Part shown: positions 10,342 through 19,805 of the stretch, piece after piece
Layout of the letters: every line of letters starts with the position of its first letter
How positions within the stretch are numbered: position 1 is the first letter of the stretch
Source: an uncultured Collinsella sp.
GTDB lineage: Bacteria; Actinomycetota; Coriobacteriia; Coriobacteriales; Coriobacteriaceae
Assembly (NCBI GenBank): GCA_902492755.1
Contig: CABUNB010000018.1
Coordinates: forward strand, 1-45,669
Direction: 5' to 3'
DNA length: 45,669 nt
Notes under the pieces: generated by a model
Seen by the model: only the letters and a program-made list of their open reading frames with translations
Database searches by the model: none
Told to the model about the DNA's origin: nothing
Translations under genes and position numbers: made by a program

Positions 10342-11562
10342 GTGGGTAACCACTTCCGTACCTCCGGTGCGGGCGATGAAGCCCCCAAGACGCAGCCGAG
10401 CGTCGCGGGCAGTCGTTTCGCCACTCCGGATTCAGAGGATCAGCTGTTTAGCCCGATCCCCGCACAGCCGGCAGATCAGGCACAGCCGGCGGCAGATCCC
10501 TTTGCCTACAATCCCAACAACGATGTTGCGCTTTCCGGCACGGCTGGCTTTGAGCCCGTTCAGACGGTGACCGCCCGCGTGGCTCAGCCTCAGACGAGCG
10601 CCGCCACGCCGCAGCCTACCATGGCCGGCATCCCCGACCCCATGGCCCCCGCGGCTCCCGCGCCGCAGCCCGCGCAGTCCGGTCTTTTTGCCGGCATTCC
10701 CGACCCCACGCAGCCTGCGGCTCCCGTGGTCGAGCGCGATCAGGCCGCCGAGGTCGCAAGCCTCGACAATGCGCTCAACAACCCCGACTTCACGTCGGTG
10801 TTTGCGCCCATCGATCCGCAGGCCAGCCGCAAGAAGATGGCCAAGCAGGCCGGTGTCGAGCCCGTCATCCTTATGGAGCATGTCACCAAGATCTATCCGG
10901 CACAGCCCAACAAGCCTGCACTCGACGACATCAACATCGAGATCTATCCGGGCGAGTTCGTCTTCCTGGTCGGTCACTCCGGCTCGGGTAAGACCACGCT
11001 GCTGTCGACGCTCAACCGCGACGTCAAGCCGACGAGCGGTCGCATCCTGGTTGCCGGTCAGGACCTCATGAAGATCAAGAACCGCAAGGTTCCGTTCCTG
11101 CGCCGCCAGATTGGCGCCGTGTTCCAGGACTTTAAGCTCCTGCCGCAAAAAACCGCCTACGAAAACGTGGCGTTTGCTCTGCAGTGCATCGGCAAGCCCA
11201 AGGGCGTCATTCGCAGCCAGGTGCCCGAGGTGCTGCGTCTGGTCGGTCTGGCCGATCAGATGGACTCGCTGCCCGATCAGCTTTCCGGTGGCGAGCAGCA
11301 GCGCGTTGCCGTCGCCCGCGCTATGGTCAACCGTCCGCCGCTGCTGATCTGCGACGAGCCCACGGGTAACCTCGACCCGGCGATCTCGCTGGGCATCATG
11401 AAGCTGCTCGAGCGCATTAACCGCACCGGCACCACCGTGATCGTCGCCACGCACGACCGCGAGATGGTCGATAGCATGCACCGTCGCGTGATCGCCCTCG
11501 AGGGCGGCCACGTTATCCGCGACCAGGAGAGGGGAGGTTACGGCAACTATGGCACCAACTAA
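10342..11562 (+). CDS. ftsE: Cell-division ABC ATPase FtsE with a ~170-residue N-terminal extension
   Basis: ATPase of the FtsEX complex, which couples the divisome to activation of peptidoglycan hydrolases at midcell. The ABC domain runs from about residue 174: Walker A GHSGSGKTT (211-219), Q-loop VFQDFKLLPQ, signature LSGGEQQR, Walker B LLICDEPTGNLD, H-loop ATHDRE. Ahead of it lie ~172 residues rich in Pro, Ala and Gln with two copies of AGIPDP, predicted disordered. An ordinary FtsE is ~225-230 residues. The GTG at 10342 has AAGGAG 5 nt upstream, supporting the long form. The end overlaps ftsX by 14 nt. Confidence 0.93.
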   Translation: MGNHFRTSGAGDEAPKTQPSVAGSRFATPDSEDQLFSPIPAQPADQAQPAADPFAYNPNNDVALSGTAGFEPVQTVTARVAQPQTSAATPQPTMAGIPDPMAPAAPAPQPAQSGLFAGIPDPTQPAAPVVERDQAAEVASLDNALNNPDFTSVFAPIDPQASRKKMAKQAGVEPVILMEHVTKIYPAQPNKPALDDINIEIYPGEFVFLVGHSGSGKTTLLSTLNRDVKPTSGRILVAGQDLMKIKNRKVPFLRRQIGAVFQDFKLLPQKTAYENVAFALQCIGKPKGVIRSQVPEVLRLVGLADQMDSLPDQLSGGEQQRVAVARAMVNRPPLLICDEPTGNLDPAISLGIMKLLERINRTGTTVIVATHDREMVDSMHRRVIALEGGHVIRDQERGGYGNYGTN

Positions 11563-12469
11563 CGTGGGCTACTCCTTCAAAGAGGCAATCAGCCACTTCT
11601 TCCGTAACTGGACTACCTCGCTCGGCGCCGTCATCACGATCTTCCTTTCGCTGTTTATCATCGGCCTGTTCATCATGGGCTCCGCGATGCTGAACTCCGT
11701 GATCGGCACCGTCGAGGATCAGGTTGTCATTAACGCGTTCATTAGCGATGACGCCGATCAGGCCGATGTTCAGGCTTTTGAGGCCGAGCTTAAGACGTGG
11801 AATAACGTCAAGTCCGTTACCTATAAGGATAAGGACGACGCGCTGGCCGAGTATACGAGCAAGATGTCGGGCAACGCCGACGCCACCATGAGCGCGCTCG
11901 ATGGCCAGAACCCGCTGCCGGCTTCGTTCGCAATTGAGATGGACGATCCATCCAAGGTCGAGAGCACGGCCCAGAAGCTCAAAAAGAACGCCGATTTTCA
12001 GAAGATCGCGGACGACGGCGACGTCAACGCGAGCGTGCTGTACGGCCAGGAGGAAGTGAGCTGCCTGTTCCAGGTGACCAACTACATCCGCATCGCCGCC
12101 GTGGTGCTCGTTGCCCTTCTAACCTTTATCGCATTCATCTTCATCAACAACACGATTCGCCTGTCCATTACGGCGCGTCGTCGTGAGATTGCGATTATGC
12201 GTCTGGTCGGCGCCAGCAACGGCTTCATTCGTGGTCCGTTTATCACCGAGGGCGTACTGCAGGCCATTTTGGGCTCGCTGCTTTCCATCGGCGTTCTGGA
12301 GCTGCTGCGCAATCTGATGATTCCGCGTCTGCAGGAGAGCATCGGCTGGATGTCGTTTGCCCTGCCGATGCAGTACTATCTGGTGACCTATGCTGCGCTG
12401 ATTCTGGTCGGCGTGATTATCGGTCTCTTTGGTTCTGCCATCGCCATGCGCCGCTACCTGCGCGTGTAG
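11549..12469 (+). CDS. ftsX: Cell-division membrane protein FtsX
   Basis: Membrane partner of FtsE, 306 residues. The first transmembrane helix (~residues 24-47) is followed by an extracytoplasmic loop of ~125 residues, which in this family contacts murein hydrolases or their adaptors. Three more helices follow (~residues 176-200, 226-248, 272-296), with the conserved cytoplasmic stretch RREIAIMRLVGAS. The start is the ATG at 11549 with GGGGAGG at 11533-11539 inside ftsE. The overlap with ftsE implies coupled translation. Confidence 0.95.
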   Translation: MAPTNVGYSFKEAISHFFRNWTTSLGAVITIFLSLFIIGLFIMGSAMLNSVIGTVEDQVVINAFISDDADQADVQAFEAELKTWNNVKSVTYKDKDDALAEYTSKMSGNADATMSALDGQNPLPASFAIEMDDPSKVESTAQKLKKNADFQKIADDGDVNASVLYGQEEVSCLFQVTNYIRIAAVVLVALLTFIAFIFINNTIRLSITARRREIAIMRLVGASNGFIRGPFITEGVLQAILGSLLSIGVLELLRNLMIPRLQESIGWMSFALPMQYYLVTYAALILVGVIIGLFGSAIAMRRYLRV

Positions 12470-12493
12470 GCACGCCTGGAATTCATCCCTTCC

Positions 12494-12527
12494 AACGGGT
12501 CGTCTCTTATGGGGCGGCCCGTTTTTT
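12494..12527 (+). terminator. Intrinsic terminator of ftsEX
   Basis: The stem AACGGGTCG/CGGCCCGTT (one wobble pair) has a 12-nt loop and is followed by six T (12522-12527). Confidence 0.88.
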
Positions 12528-12604
12528 GATCCCTAGGGGACGGCAGGAAAGCGAATCATTTGGGTAGACTCTTTGGAGTTCGCAATCGATAGTTAGGAGG
12601 CGCC

Positions 12605-14740
12605 ATGGGGCGCAATAACAAGCATAAGCGTGGAGCTCGCAATAAGCGCGGGCCGGTGCGCAGCGAACGCCGTCCGAGCCTGACCGGACGCGTGCAGCTC
12701 CATGAGCATAGCGCCTATGTCATAACCGAGAGCGGCGACTACAAGGTTATGGGCCGCGGTAAGCGCGAGATCATGGATGGCGATACCGTTGCCGTGAGCA
12801 TTAAGAACAGCCCGCACGGTGAGCGGCGCGCCGTGATCGAAGGCGTGGTTGAGCGCGCAGCCATAAGCGTGGTGGGTACGTACCAGACCGCTGGTCCGCT
12901 CGGTGTGATCGAGCCGCTCGATTCGCGCCTGAAGGCCGACTTCTTCATTCTGCCCGAGGATACCTCGGCGGATCGTCTGGGCGTCCACCCGGGTGATGCC
13001 GTTGTCGCGCGCATTTTGACCTACCCGACGCGCCTGGAATCGGGCACCGTGACGATCGAACGCCGCATTGGCGGAGATGACGCGCCCGATTTGGGCGTTC
13101 AATATGTGATGGCGCGTTATGGCTATACCGATAGCTATCCCGAGGCCGCGCTGGACGAGGCCGAGGGGCTTTCGCTCGATGTGTCCGCGGCGCTTAAGGA
13201 CCCGCTCCGCCGCGATCTGCGCGACCGCTTTGTCATCACGATCGACCCGGTCGACGCGCGTGACTTTGACGATGCCATTTCGCTGGAGCGCACGCCCGAG
13301 GGTGGCTACAAGCTGGGTGTGCATATCGCCGACGTTTCACACTATGTGGCTTGGGACGGGCATATCGATCTTGAGGCTCGCCATCGTACGACATCGGTGT
13401 ATCTGGCCGATCGCGTGCTTCCCATGCTGCCCGAACGCCTGTCCTGTGACTTGTGCTCGCTTCGCCCTGACGAGGACCGTCTGGCGTTTACCGTTGACAT
13501 TGAGCTTGATGCGCAGGGTCGCGTGCGGCATTACGATCCGTACCCCAGCGTGATTCGCTCGCGTGTGCGTATGGACTACGACGGCGCCGAGGCGCTGCTG
13601 GTGCGTGCCGGCGCGGTTGAGTATTCGGTGCTGGAGGGTGCGGCCGAGGATGTTGCGGCTGCTGAGGCCTCGCGCGAGGAAGCGCTTGAGCGCGGTCTTG
13701 CGTGCGAGGAGGCCGCCCGCGGCTACAACGTCGACCTCGGCAATTTCCTTGTCGCCGCCAACGAACTCGCCGAACTTCGCCGTCGTATTCGTCGCGTCCG
13801 CGGCTCAGTCGATTTTGACACGGCCGAGATTCGCGCTCTATTGGACGAGGACGGAGTACCCGTGCAGATTGTGGCGCGTGAGCGTTCGTGTGCCACGTCG
13901 CTTATCGAGGAAGCCATGCTGCTCGCCAACGAGTGCGTTGCAGAGTGGCTGGCAGACCGTGATATCGAGGCCTGCTATCGCGTGCATGAGGATCCGAGCC
14001 CCGATAGCCTGCACGGTGCCGCCGTTGCGCTGGCGCAGCTGGGCATCATCGACGATCGCCGTGCTGCCGGTATTGCCCTGGGGAGTCCCGATGAGCTGCA
14101 GGCTGCAGTTGATGCTGCCGCCGGTACGGCAAACGCACCGCTCGTCAACACGCTGCTTCTGCGCAGCATGCAGCGTGCGCTGTACAAGCCGCGCAACGAG
14201 GGCCACTTTGCGCTCGCCGCGTCGTGCTACTGTCACTTTACGAGTCCCATCCGTCGCTATCCCGATCTGGTGGTGCACCGCGTGCTCAAACTGCAGTTGG
14301 CCTATGAGCAGCTCGGCGGCAAGGACGCCTTGGTCCGTACGCCGCGGCTGATCGGCAAGGGGCGCGAGTCGCTGCCGCGCATTCTGCCGCAGATTTGCCG
14401 TGCGTGCAGCGATGCGGAGCGTGCGGCCGATGCCGCCAGTCATGCGACGCAAAAGATTAAGATTGTCCAGTACTATGAGGACCGTCTGGGCGAGCGCTAT
14501 GCCGGAACCGTCTCGTGGGTTAGCAGCATGGGCCTCTTTGTGCGCTTGGACCTGACGCAGGTCGAAGGCTTGGTTTCGATCAAGAGCCTGGGCAACGAGT
14601 GGTTCGAGTTCGACGAGGATGCGCTTACGCTGACGGGCGCCGACACGGGGACTCGCTATGAACTGGGCCAGCGCGTGATTATCGAGGTCTCGCGCGTCAA
14701 TACCACGCGTGGGCACTTGGACTTTAAACTTATCCATTAG
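12605..14740 (+). CDS. rnr: Ribonuclease R (RNB family 3'-5' exoribonuclease)
   Basis: Processive exoribonuclease of RNA turnover and trans-translation quality control, 711 residues. A basic N-terminus (KHKRGARNKRGP) leads into cold-shock-like domains (~residues 30-170). The RNB catalytic core starts near residue 210, with the metal-binding motif IDPVDARDFDDAIS, and continues through HIADVSHYV and the late motif FTSPIRRYPDLVVHR. An S1 domain closes the protein (~residues 625-708, GERYAGTVSWVSSMGLFV). TTAGGAGG lies just upstream of the ATG. SmpB, its usual partner, is ~8.5 kb away at 23239. Confidence 0.94.
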   Translation: MGRNNKHKRGARNKRGPVRSERRPSLTGRVQLHEHSAYVITESGDYKVMGRGKREIMDGDTVAVSIKNSPHGERRAVIEGVVERAAISVVGTYQTAGPLGVIEPLDSRLKADFFILPEDTSADRLGVHPGDAVVARILTYPTRLESGTVTIERRIGGDDAPDLGVQYVMARYGYTDSYPEAALDEAEGLSLDVSAALKDPLRRDLRDRFVITIDPVDARDFDDAISLERTPEGGYKLGVHIADVSHYVAWDGHIDLEARHRTTSVYLADRVLPMLPERLSCDLCSLRPDEDRLAFTVDIELDAQGRVRHYDPYPSVIRSRVRMDYDGAEALLVRAGAVEYSVLEGAAEDVAAAEASREEALERGLACEEAARGYNVDLGNFLVAANELAELRRRIRRVRGSVDFDTAEIRALLDEDGVPVQIVARERSCATSLIEEAMLLANECVAEWLADRDIEACYRVHEDPSPDSLHGAAVALAQLGIIDDRRAAGIALGSPDELQAAVDAAAGTANAPLVNTLLLRSMQRALYKPRNEGHFALAASCYCHFTSPIRRYPDLVVHRVLKLQLAYEQLGGKDALVRTPRLIGKGRESLPRILPQICRACSDAERAADAASHATQKIKIVQYYEDRLGERYAGTVSWVSSMGLFVRLDLTQVEGLVSIKSLGNEWFEFDEDALTLTGADTGTRYELGQRVIIEVSRVNTTRGHLDFKLIH

Positions 14741-14765
14741 CCAAATCCCGACTCATGGCGGGAGA

Positions 14766-14800
14766 GCGGAGGGCGGTCTTTCGGGGCCGCCCTCCGCATT
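14766..14800 (+). terminator. Probable terminator of rnr
   Basis: A perfect 11-bp GC-rich stem (GCGGAGGGCGG at 14766-14776 with 14787-14797) has a 10-nt loop. Only a short ATTT follows. Confidence 0.65.
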
Positions 14801-14859
14801 TGGATCATGGCTACCTTGCCGTCTGCTCGGCCGCCCGCTTACCTGCTATTCGAGAGGTA

Positions 14860-14898
14860 AAACCTACCAAAATAAACCTGTCCCTTTTTGGCAGGTTT
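14860..14898. repeat. AACCTGTCCC-type palindrome next to the recombinase gene
   Basis: The arms AAACCTACCAAAA (14860-14872) and TTTTGGCAGGTTT (14886-14898) have one mismatch. They enclose TAAACCTGTCCCT. The core 14862-14896 is 35 nt, the same length and layout as 1335-1369. It ends 19 nt before the recombinase start codon and so lies in its 5' leader. Confidence 0.7.
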
Positions 14899-14917
14899 AC
14901 AAGAAAGCGGGGATGAG

Positions 14918-15523
14918 ATGGCGACGGTGTACGGTTATGCGCGGGTGAGTTCGCGCGATCAGAATCTGAATCGGCAGCTGGATGCGCTGGGCGCCTATGG
15001 CGTGGGCTCGGCGAATATTTATGCCGACCATGCGAGCGGCAAGGACTTCGATCGCCCGCGGTATCGCGAGCTGCTGCACATCCTGGGAGACGGGGACGTG
15101 CTGGTGGTGCTTTCTATCGACCGACTTGGCCGTAATTACTCCGAGATTCTTGAGGAATGGCGACGCATTACCAAGGAGCTCGGGGTTGCCATTGTGGTGT
15201 TGGACATGCCATTGCTTGACACGCGCGCCAGGGCTAGCGGCGCGCCGGATGTGACCAACACCCTGATTGCCGATATTGTGCTGCAACTGCTGAGCTACGT
15301 GGCGCAGGTGGAGCGCGAGAATATCCATCGGCGCCAGGCGGAGGGGATTGCGGCGGCGCGGGCGCGAGGGGTTCGTTTCGGTCGACCTCGCAAGCCGTGC
15401 CCTCCTCAGTTTGAGCTGGTGCGCGATAGCTATGAGGCAGGCGATATTACCCGCAGCCAGGCAGCAAAGTGCCTGGGCGTGTGCGTGGGGACGTTCGATC
15501 GCTGGATGCGCGAGGCGGGGTAG
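14918..15523 (+). CDS. Stand-alone serine recombinase (resolvase/invertase family)
   Basis: Site-specific recombinase of 201 residues. The catalytic N-terminal domain starts YGYARVSSRDQN (nucleophile Ser11) and includes LSIDRLGRNYSEI, with the conserved Arg pair. The long helix QVERENIHRRQAEGIAAARARG leads to a small C-terminal DNA-binding helix-turn-helix (SQAAKCLGVCVGTFDRWM). The ATG at 14918 is preferred; an in-frame ATG at 14888 lies inside the upstream palindrome. No transposase, integrase or terminal repeats accompany it, so it could be a DNA invertase, a plasmid-type resolvase relic or a small mobile gene. I found no invertible segment beside it. Confidence 0.9.
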   Translation: MATVYGYARVSSRDQNLNRQLDALGAYGVGSANIYADHASGKDFDRPRYRELLHILGDGDVLVVLSIDRLGRNYSEILEEWRRITKELGVAIVVLDMPLLDTRARASGAPDVTNTLIADIVLQLLSYVAQVERENIHRRQAEGIAAARARGVRFGRPRKPCPPQFELVRDSYEAGDITRSQAAKCLGVCVGTFDRWMREAG

Positions 15524-15628
15524 GGGTTTGCGTCGCTTTGGCGCTTCCTGTTGCGATTCAAATTTTGATACGGTGACGATGTCATTTGGGGCTACACTCG
15601 CTGATATTCAAAAAAAGGAGGTAGGCCC

Positions 15629-16210
15629 TTGGCGCGCGTAAAACAAATAATCGGATGGACCGCGATCGTTCTGTTTACTGCAACGCTGGCGGGCATCTGG
15701 GTGCTGACGGAGCAAAATGCGGTGGAGACGTCGTTGCTGAGCGAGTCCACCGCGCGTGTGGTGGAGGGTCAGGCTACGGGCGTACAGGCTGCCGATGTCA
15801 CGGGTGAAGCTCAGACGGAGAACGGAATGACCGGGGGCACCGATTCGGCTGCCTCGAATGTACGGTCTGGCCGACTTGCTTCCATTCGCATGTGGGTGGG
15901 CACGAACGTCCGTCGCGTTGCCCATACCGTAGAGTTTTTCTTCGTCGGATTGTTCGCCTCGGTGGTCGTGGTTTGCCTTTCCAGGCGTCCGTGGAGCGTA
16001 TGCTCCCGTTGCGTGCCCGTATTGCTCTTTTGCGCCGCCTGCTCCGTTGGCGATCAGGTGCATAAGATCTTTGTTCCTGGCAGGCATTTCGACGTTATCG
16101 ATTTAGGATTCGATGCTGCGGGCTATGTCACCGCGATGCTGTTGGTATTGCTGGCAGCGGCGCTGGTGCGCCATGCGACTCGGCCGATCGGCGCCCATGC
16201 GAGGCGCTAG
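15629..16210 (+). CDS. VanZ-like family membrane protein
   Basis: This 193-residue protein probably starts at a TTG (15629), since AAAGGAGGT is perfectly spaced 6 nt upstream. One N-terminal helix (~residues 7-26) is followed by a ~50-residue Ala/Thr/Ser-rich loop. Three more helices then carry the VanZ-family pattern: HTVEFFFVG, then SVGDQVHKIFVPGRHFDVIDLGFDAAGY. VanZ itself lowers teicoplanin susceptibility by an unknown route, and most homologues are uncharacterised envelope proteins. It appears to be transcribed alone. Confidence 0.8.
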   Translation: MARVKQIIGWTAIVLFTATLAGIWVLTEQNAVETSLLSESTARVVEGQATGVQAADVTGEAQTENGMTGGTDSAASNVRSGRLASIRMWVGTNVRRVAHTVEFFFVGLFASVVVVCLSRRPWSVCSRCVPVLLFCAACSVGDQVHKIFVPGRHFDVIDLGFDAAGYVTAMLLVLLAAALVRHATRPIGAHARR

Positions 16211-16340
16211 CCGGTAACAAACCCGTTTCTGACAATGCGACCTTGTTGAATTATTTTGTGTCGCGCGTATTTCCGAGCGGTCGGATTTGAGGGGCGAGCG
16301 GTAGAACGCTCGCCCGTGGTGCGCCACGATGCGGCACAAT

Positions 16341-16380
16341 GTACCGTAAAAGCTGTTTGTATCCGGTACGAATCGTTCGT
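16341..16380. promoter_or_regulatory. Possible operator region upstream of murR
   Basis: GTACCG (16341-16346) is the inverse of CGGTAC (16364-16369). An overlapping small dyad ACGAA-TCG-TTCGT occupies 16368-16380. RpiR-type regulators bind dyads near their own genes, so this is a reasonable but unproven MurR site. A 9-bp stem at 16292-16315 lies just before it. Confidence 0.25.
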
Positions 16381-16414
16381 TGGTCTTTAATTCTTCTCAA
16401 CGGAGGTGTTTGAG

Positions 16415-17266
16415 ATGGCAAACGGATTGCTTTTGCGGCTTCGCGAGCGTGAGCTCAGCGCGAGCCCGGCGGAACGCAATGTCATCGCATATGTAAGCGC
16501 TCATCCGCACGAGGTGGTCGGGCTGTCCGTCCGCGGTCTTGCCGATGCCACGTTCTCCTCGCCCTCGAGCATTTTGCGCTTTTGCAAGCGCTTGGGTTTT
16601 GCGGGCTACAAGGAGTTCCAGCGCGAACTGATTGCCGAGCTGGCACTCTTGGGTGACAAGAAAGACGTTGCCCTCGAGGACATCTCCATGGATGACAGCG
16701 TTGAACGTATCGTGGGGAAGGTGATGAAAAGCAACGTGCGCACGATCGAAGCGACGGCGCGAACGCTCGATTACACCGTCTTGGAGCGATGCGCGGCCTA
16801 TCTTAAGCGGGCACGTGCAGTCAATCTGTTCGGTATCGGTGCCTCTCGTTTGGTCGCGCACGATCTGGCGCAAAAGCTCATGCGTGTCGACAAAGAGTGC
16901 CATCTGTACGACGACTGGCATGATCAGCTCTTGTGTGCCAAGAACATGCATGAGGGCGATATGGCAATCGCCTTTAGCTACTCGGGCTTGACGCAAGAGG
17001 TGCTGGACTGCACCGCCGAGGCCCAACGTCACAACTGTCCCGTTGTGGCCGTGACCAAAGTAGATGGATCATCCAAGCTTGCCACCATGGCCGATGCCGT
17101 GCTCGGCGTCGCTGCGAGTGAGCCCTTGGTCCGCAGCGGTGCCATGGCTTCGCGTATGGCCCAGCTTATGGTTGTCGATGCCCTGTACGCTGCTTACGTT
17201 GCCAGCGACTACGAACGGGCGACGCATGTCATTAAGCAAAACTACATCGAGAAACAGGAAAGATGA
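16415..17266 (+). CDS. murR: RpiR-family regulator of MurNAc utilisation
   Basis: Transcription factor of 283 residues. The N-terminal HTH_6 domain (~residues 1-78, LSVRGLADATFSSPSSILRFCKRLGF) is followed by a sugar-phosphate-binding SIS domain (~residues 115-255, NLFGIGASRLVAHDLAQKLMR and AFSYSGLTQEVLD). In enteric bacteria MurR represses the MurNAc genes and is released by MurNAc 6-phosphate. Here the gene leads an operon with murQ and murP, which supports the same role. The ATG at 16415 has GGAGG 8 nt upstream; an in-frame GTG at 16406 overlaps that ribosome site. Ten nt separate it from murQ. Confidence 0.88.
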   Translation: MANGLLLRLRERELSASPAERNVIAYVSAHPHEVVGLSVRGLADATFSSPSSILRFCKRLGFAGYKEFQRELIAELALLGDKKDVALEDISMDDSVERIVGKVMKSNVRTIEATARTLDYTVLERCAAYLKRARAVNLFGIGASRLVAHDLAQKLMRVDKECHLYDDWHDQLLCAKNMHEGDMAIAFSYSGLTQEVLDCTAEAQRHNCPVVAVTKVDGSSKLATMADAVLGVAASEPLVRSGAMASRMAQLMVVDALYAAYVASDYERATHVIKQNYIEKQER

Positions 17267-17276
17267 GGTGAATGAA

Positions 17277-18200
<924 letters not shown>

Positions 18201-18257
18201 GTGCGCGGCGTGAGCTGATATGACATCCAGACGAGATACCCAATACAAGGAGGAGTT

Positions 18258-19688
18258 ATGACGAACAAAGAGCTGGCTCAAAAGCTGCTGGACCTTTTGG
18301 GCGGTAAAGACAACGTGCTGGCAAACGCGGCGTGCATGACGCGCCTGCGCGTGACCGTCAAAGACACGGGCAACGTCGACACGGAGGGTATTAAGGCACT
18401 CGACGGCGTGATGGGCCTGGTCGAGGACGACACGATGCAGATCGTGCTGGGTCCGGGCAAGGTGAATAAGGTGCTCGAGGAGTTCTCCAAGCTCACCGGC
18501 CTTGCGAAAGGCGTTGCTGACGAGAGCGTGGTTGACGCTGCGGCCACAAACAAGGCCGCGCAGAAGGCAAAGTACGAGTCCAAGCCGGTTCAGGCCTTCC
18601 TCAAGAAGATTTCCAATGTCTTCGTCGCCCTGCTTCCCGGCATCATTGCGGCTGGCCTCATCAACGGTATCTGCAACGTCATTAACGTCTCGACGGCAGG
18701 CGCGCTTGCGGGCGAGTGGTGGTACCAGGGCATTCGTTCCATGGGCTGGGCCCTGTTTGCCTATCTGCCCATCTTGGTGGGCTATAACGCGGCACGTGAG
18801 TTTGGTGGCTCCGCTGCGCTGGGCGGCATCGCCGGCATGATGTGTATCGCCAACAGTGCCATGCCCCTGCTTGCGCCTGGCGCGGCTGATCCTGCCACTG
18901 CCATTTTGCTGCCGCTCACCAATGCGCAGTACAACCCCGCGGCGGGCGGCATGATTGCGGCTCTCATCGCTGGCGCATTTTTTGCCTGGATGGAGCGTCA
19001 GATTCGCAAGGTTATGCCCAACGCACTCGACACGTTCTTGTCCCCGCTGCTGGTGCTCATCATCGGCGCCTTTGCTCTGATGCTCGTCATCCAGCCGGTT
19101 GGCGCATGGCTGACGACTGCCATCTTTAGCGTTTTGACCTTTATCTTCGAGAAGCTGGGCGTCCTGGGCGGCTATATCCTGTCGGCAGGCTTCTTGCCGC
19201 TGGTTTCCGTCGGCCTGCATCAGGCGCTCACGCCGATCCACGCTATGCTCAACGATCCCGACGGCGCTACCAAGGGTATCAATTACCTGCTTCCCATCCT
19301 TATGATGGCTGGCGGCGGCCAGGTCGGTGCCGGTTTGGCGCTGTACTTTAAGACCAAGAACGCCAAGCTCAAGAAGTACGTCGCAGAGTCCATTCCCGTT
19401 GGAATCCTGGGTGTGGGCGAGCCTCTGATGTATGCTGTTACGCTGCCGCTCGTTCGTCCGTTTGTGACGGCCTGCCTGGGTGCCGGATTTGGCGGCGCGC
19501 TCGCGGCGCTGCTTCACATCGGCACGGTTTCTCAGGGCGTTTCCGGTCTGTTTGGCCTGCTGATCGTCGTTCCTGGCCAGCAGCTCGGCTACGTTGCCGC
19601 TATGCTGCTTGCCTATGCCGCCGGCTTTGTCCTGACGTGGTTCTTTGGCGTCGACGAGCAGAAGATCAATGAGTTCTTTGGCGAGTAG
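18258..19688 (+). CDS. murP: PTS transporter EIIBC, MurNAc type
   Basis: Sugar-phosphorylating permease of 476 residues. The EIIB domain (~residues 1-85) has the phosphorylated cysteine in NAACMTRLRVTVKD. A linker leads to the EIIC membrane domain (~residues 105-470, ~10 helices). No EIIA domain is attached, so the phosphate must come from a separate EIIA, as for other MurP proteins. Substrate is inferred from the neighbours murR, murQ and mupG: MurNAc or the MurNAc-GlcNAc disaccharide, delivered as the 6-phosphate. The ATG at 18258 has AAGGAGGAG upstream. Confidence 0.9.
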   Translation: MTNKELAQKLLDLLGGKDNVLANAACMTRLRVTVKDTGNVDTEGIKALDGVMGLVEDDTMQIVLGPGKVNKVLEEFSKLTGLAKGVADESVVDAAATNKAAQKAKYESKPVQAFLKKISNVFVALLPGIIAAGLINGICNVINVSTAGALAGEWWYQGIRSMGWALFAYLPILVGYNAAREFGGSAALGGIAGMMCIANSAMPLLAPGAADPATAILLPLTNAQYNPAAGGMIAALIAGAFFAWMERQIRKVMPNALDTFLSPLLVLIIGAFALMLVIQPVGAWLTTAIFSVLTFIFEKLGVLGGYILSAGFLPLVSVGLHQALTPIHAMLNDPDGATKGINYLLPILMMAGGGQVGAGLALYFKTKNAKLKKYVAESIPVGILGVGEPLMYAVTLPLVRPFVTACLGAGFGGALAALLHIGTVSQGVSGLFGLLIVVPGQQLGYVAAMLLAYAAGFVLTWFFGVDEQKINEFFGE

Positions 19689-19755
19689 TTTGATATCGCG
19701 AGCCGTGTTGCTCGGGGTTCGCGGCGCGCGGCAGATTTCTTGATGCTATGGTTGT

Positions 19756-19789
19756 GCCGGCGGGGCTAACTGCTCCGCCGGCCTTTTTT
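19756..19789 (+). terminator. Intrinsic terminator between murP and mupG
   Basis: The stem GCCGGCGGGGC/GCTCCGCCGGC (one wobble pair) has a 5-nt loop and is followed by CTTTTTT. It stands 17 nt before the mupG start, so mupG depends on read-through or on a promoter that I cannot see. Confidence 0.88.
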
Positions 19790-19805
19790 AAAGGAGCGTT
19801 GTAGC

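Noticed and set aside
14800..15628. Invertible promoter controlled by the serine recombinase
   Set aside because: No pair of inverted recombination sites flanks a promoter near the gene; the adjacent palindrome is a single short element.
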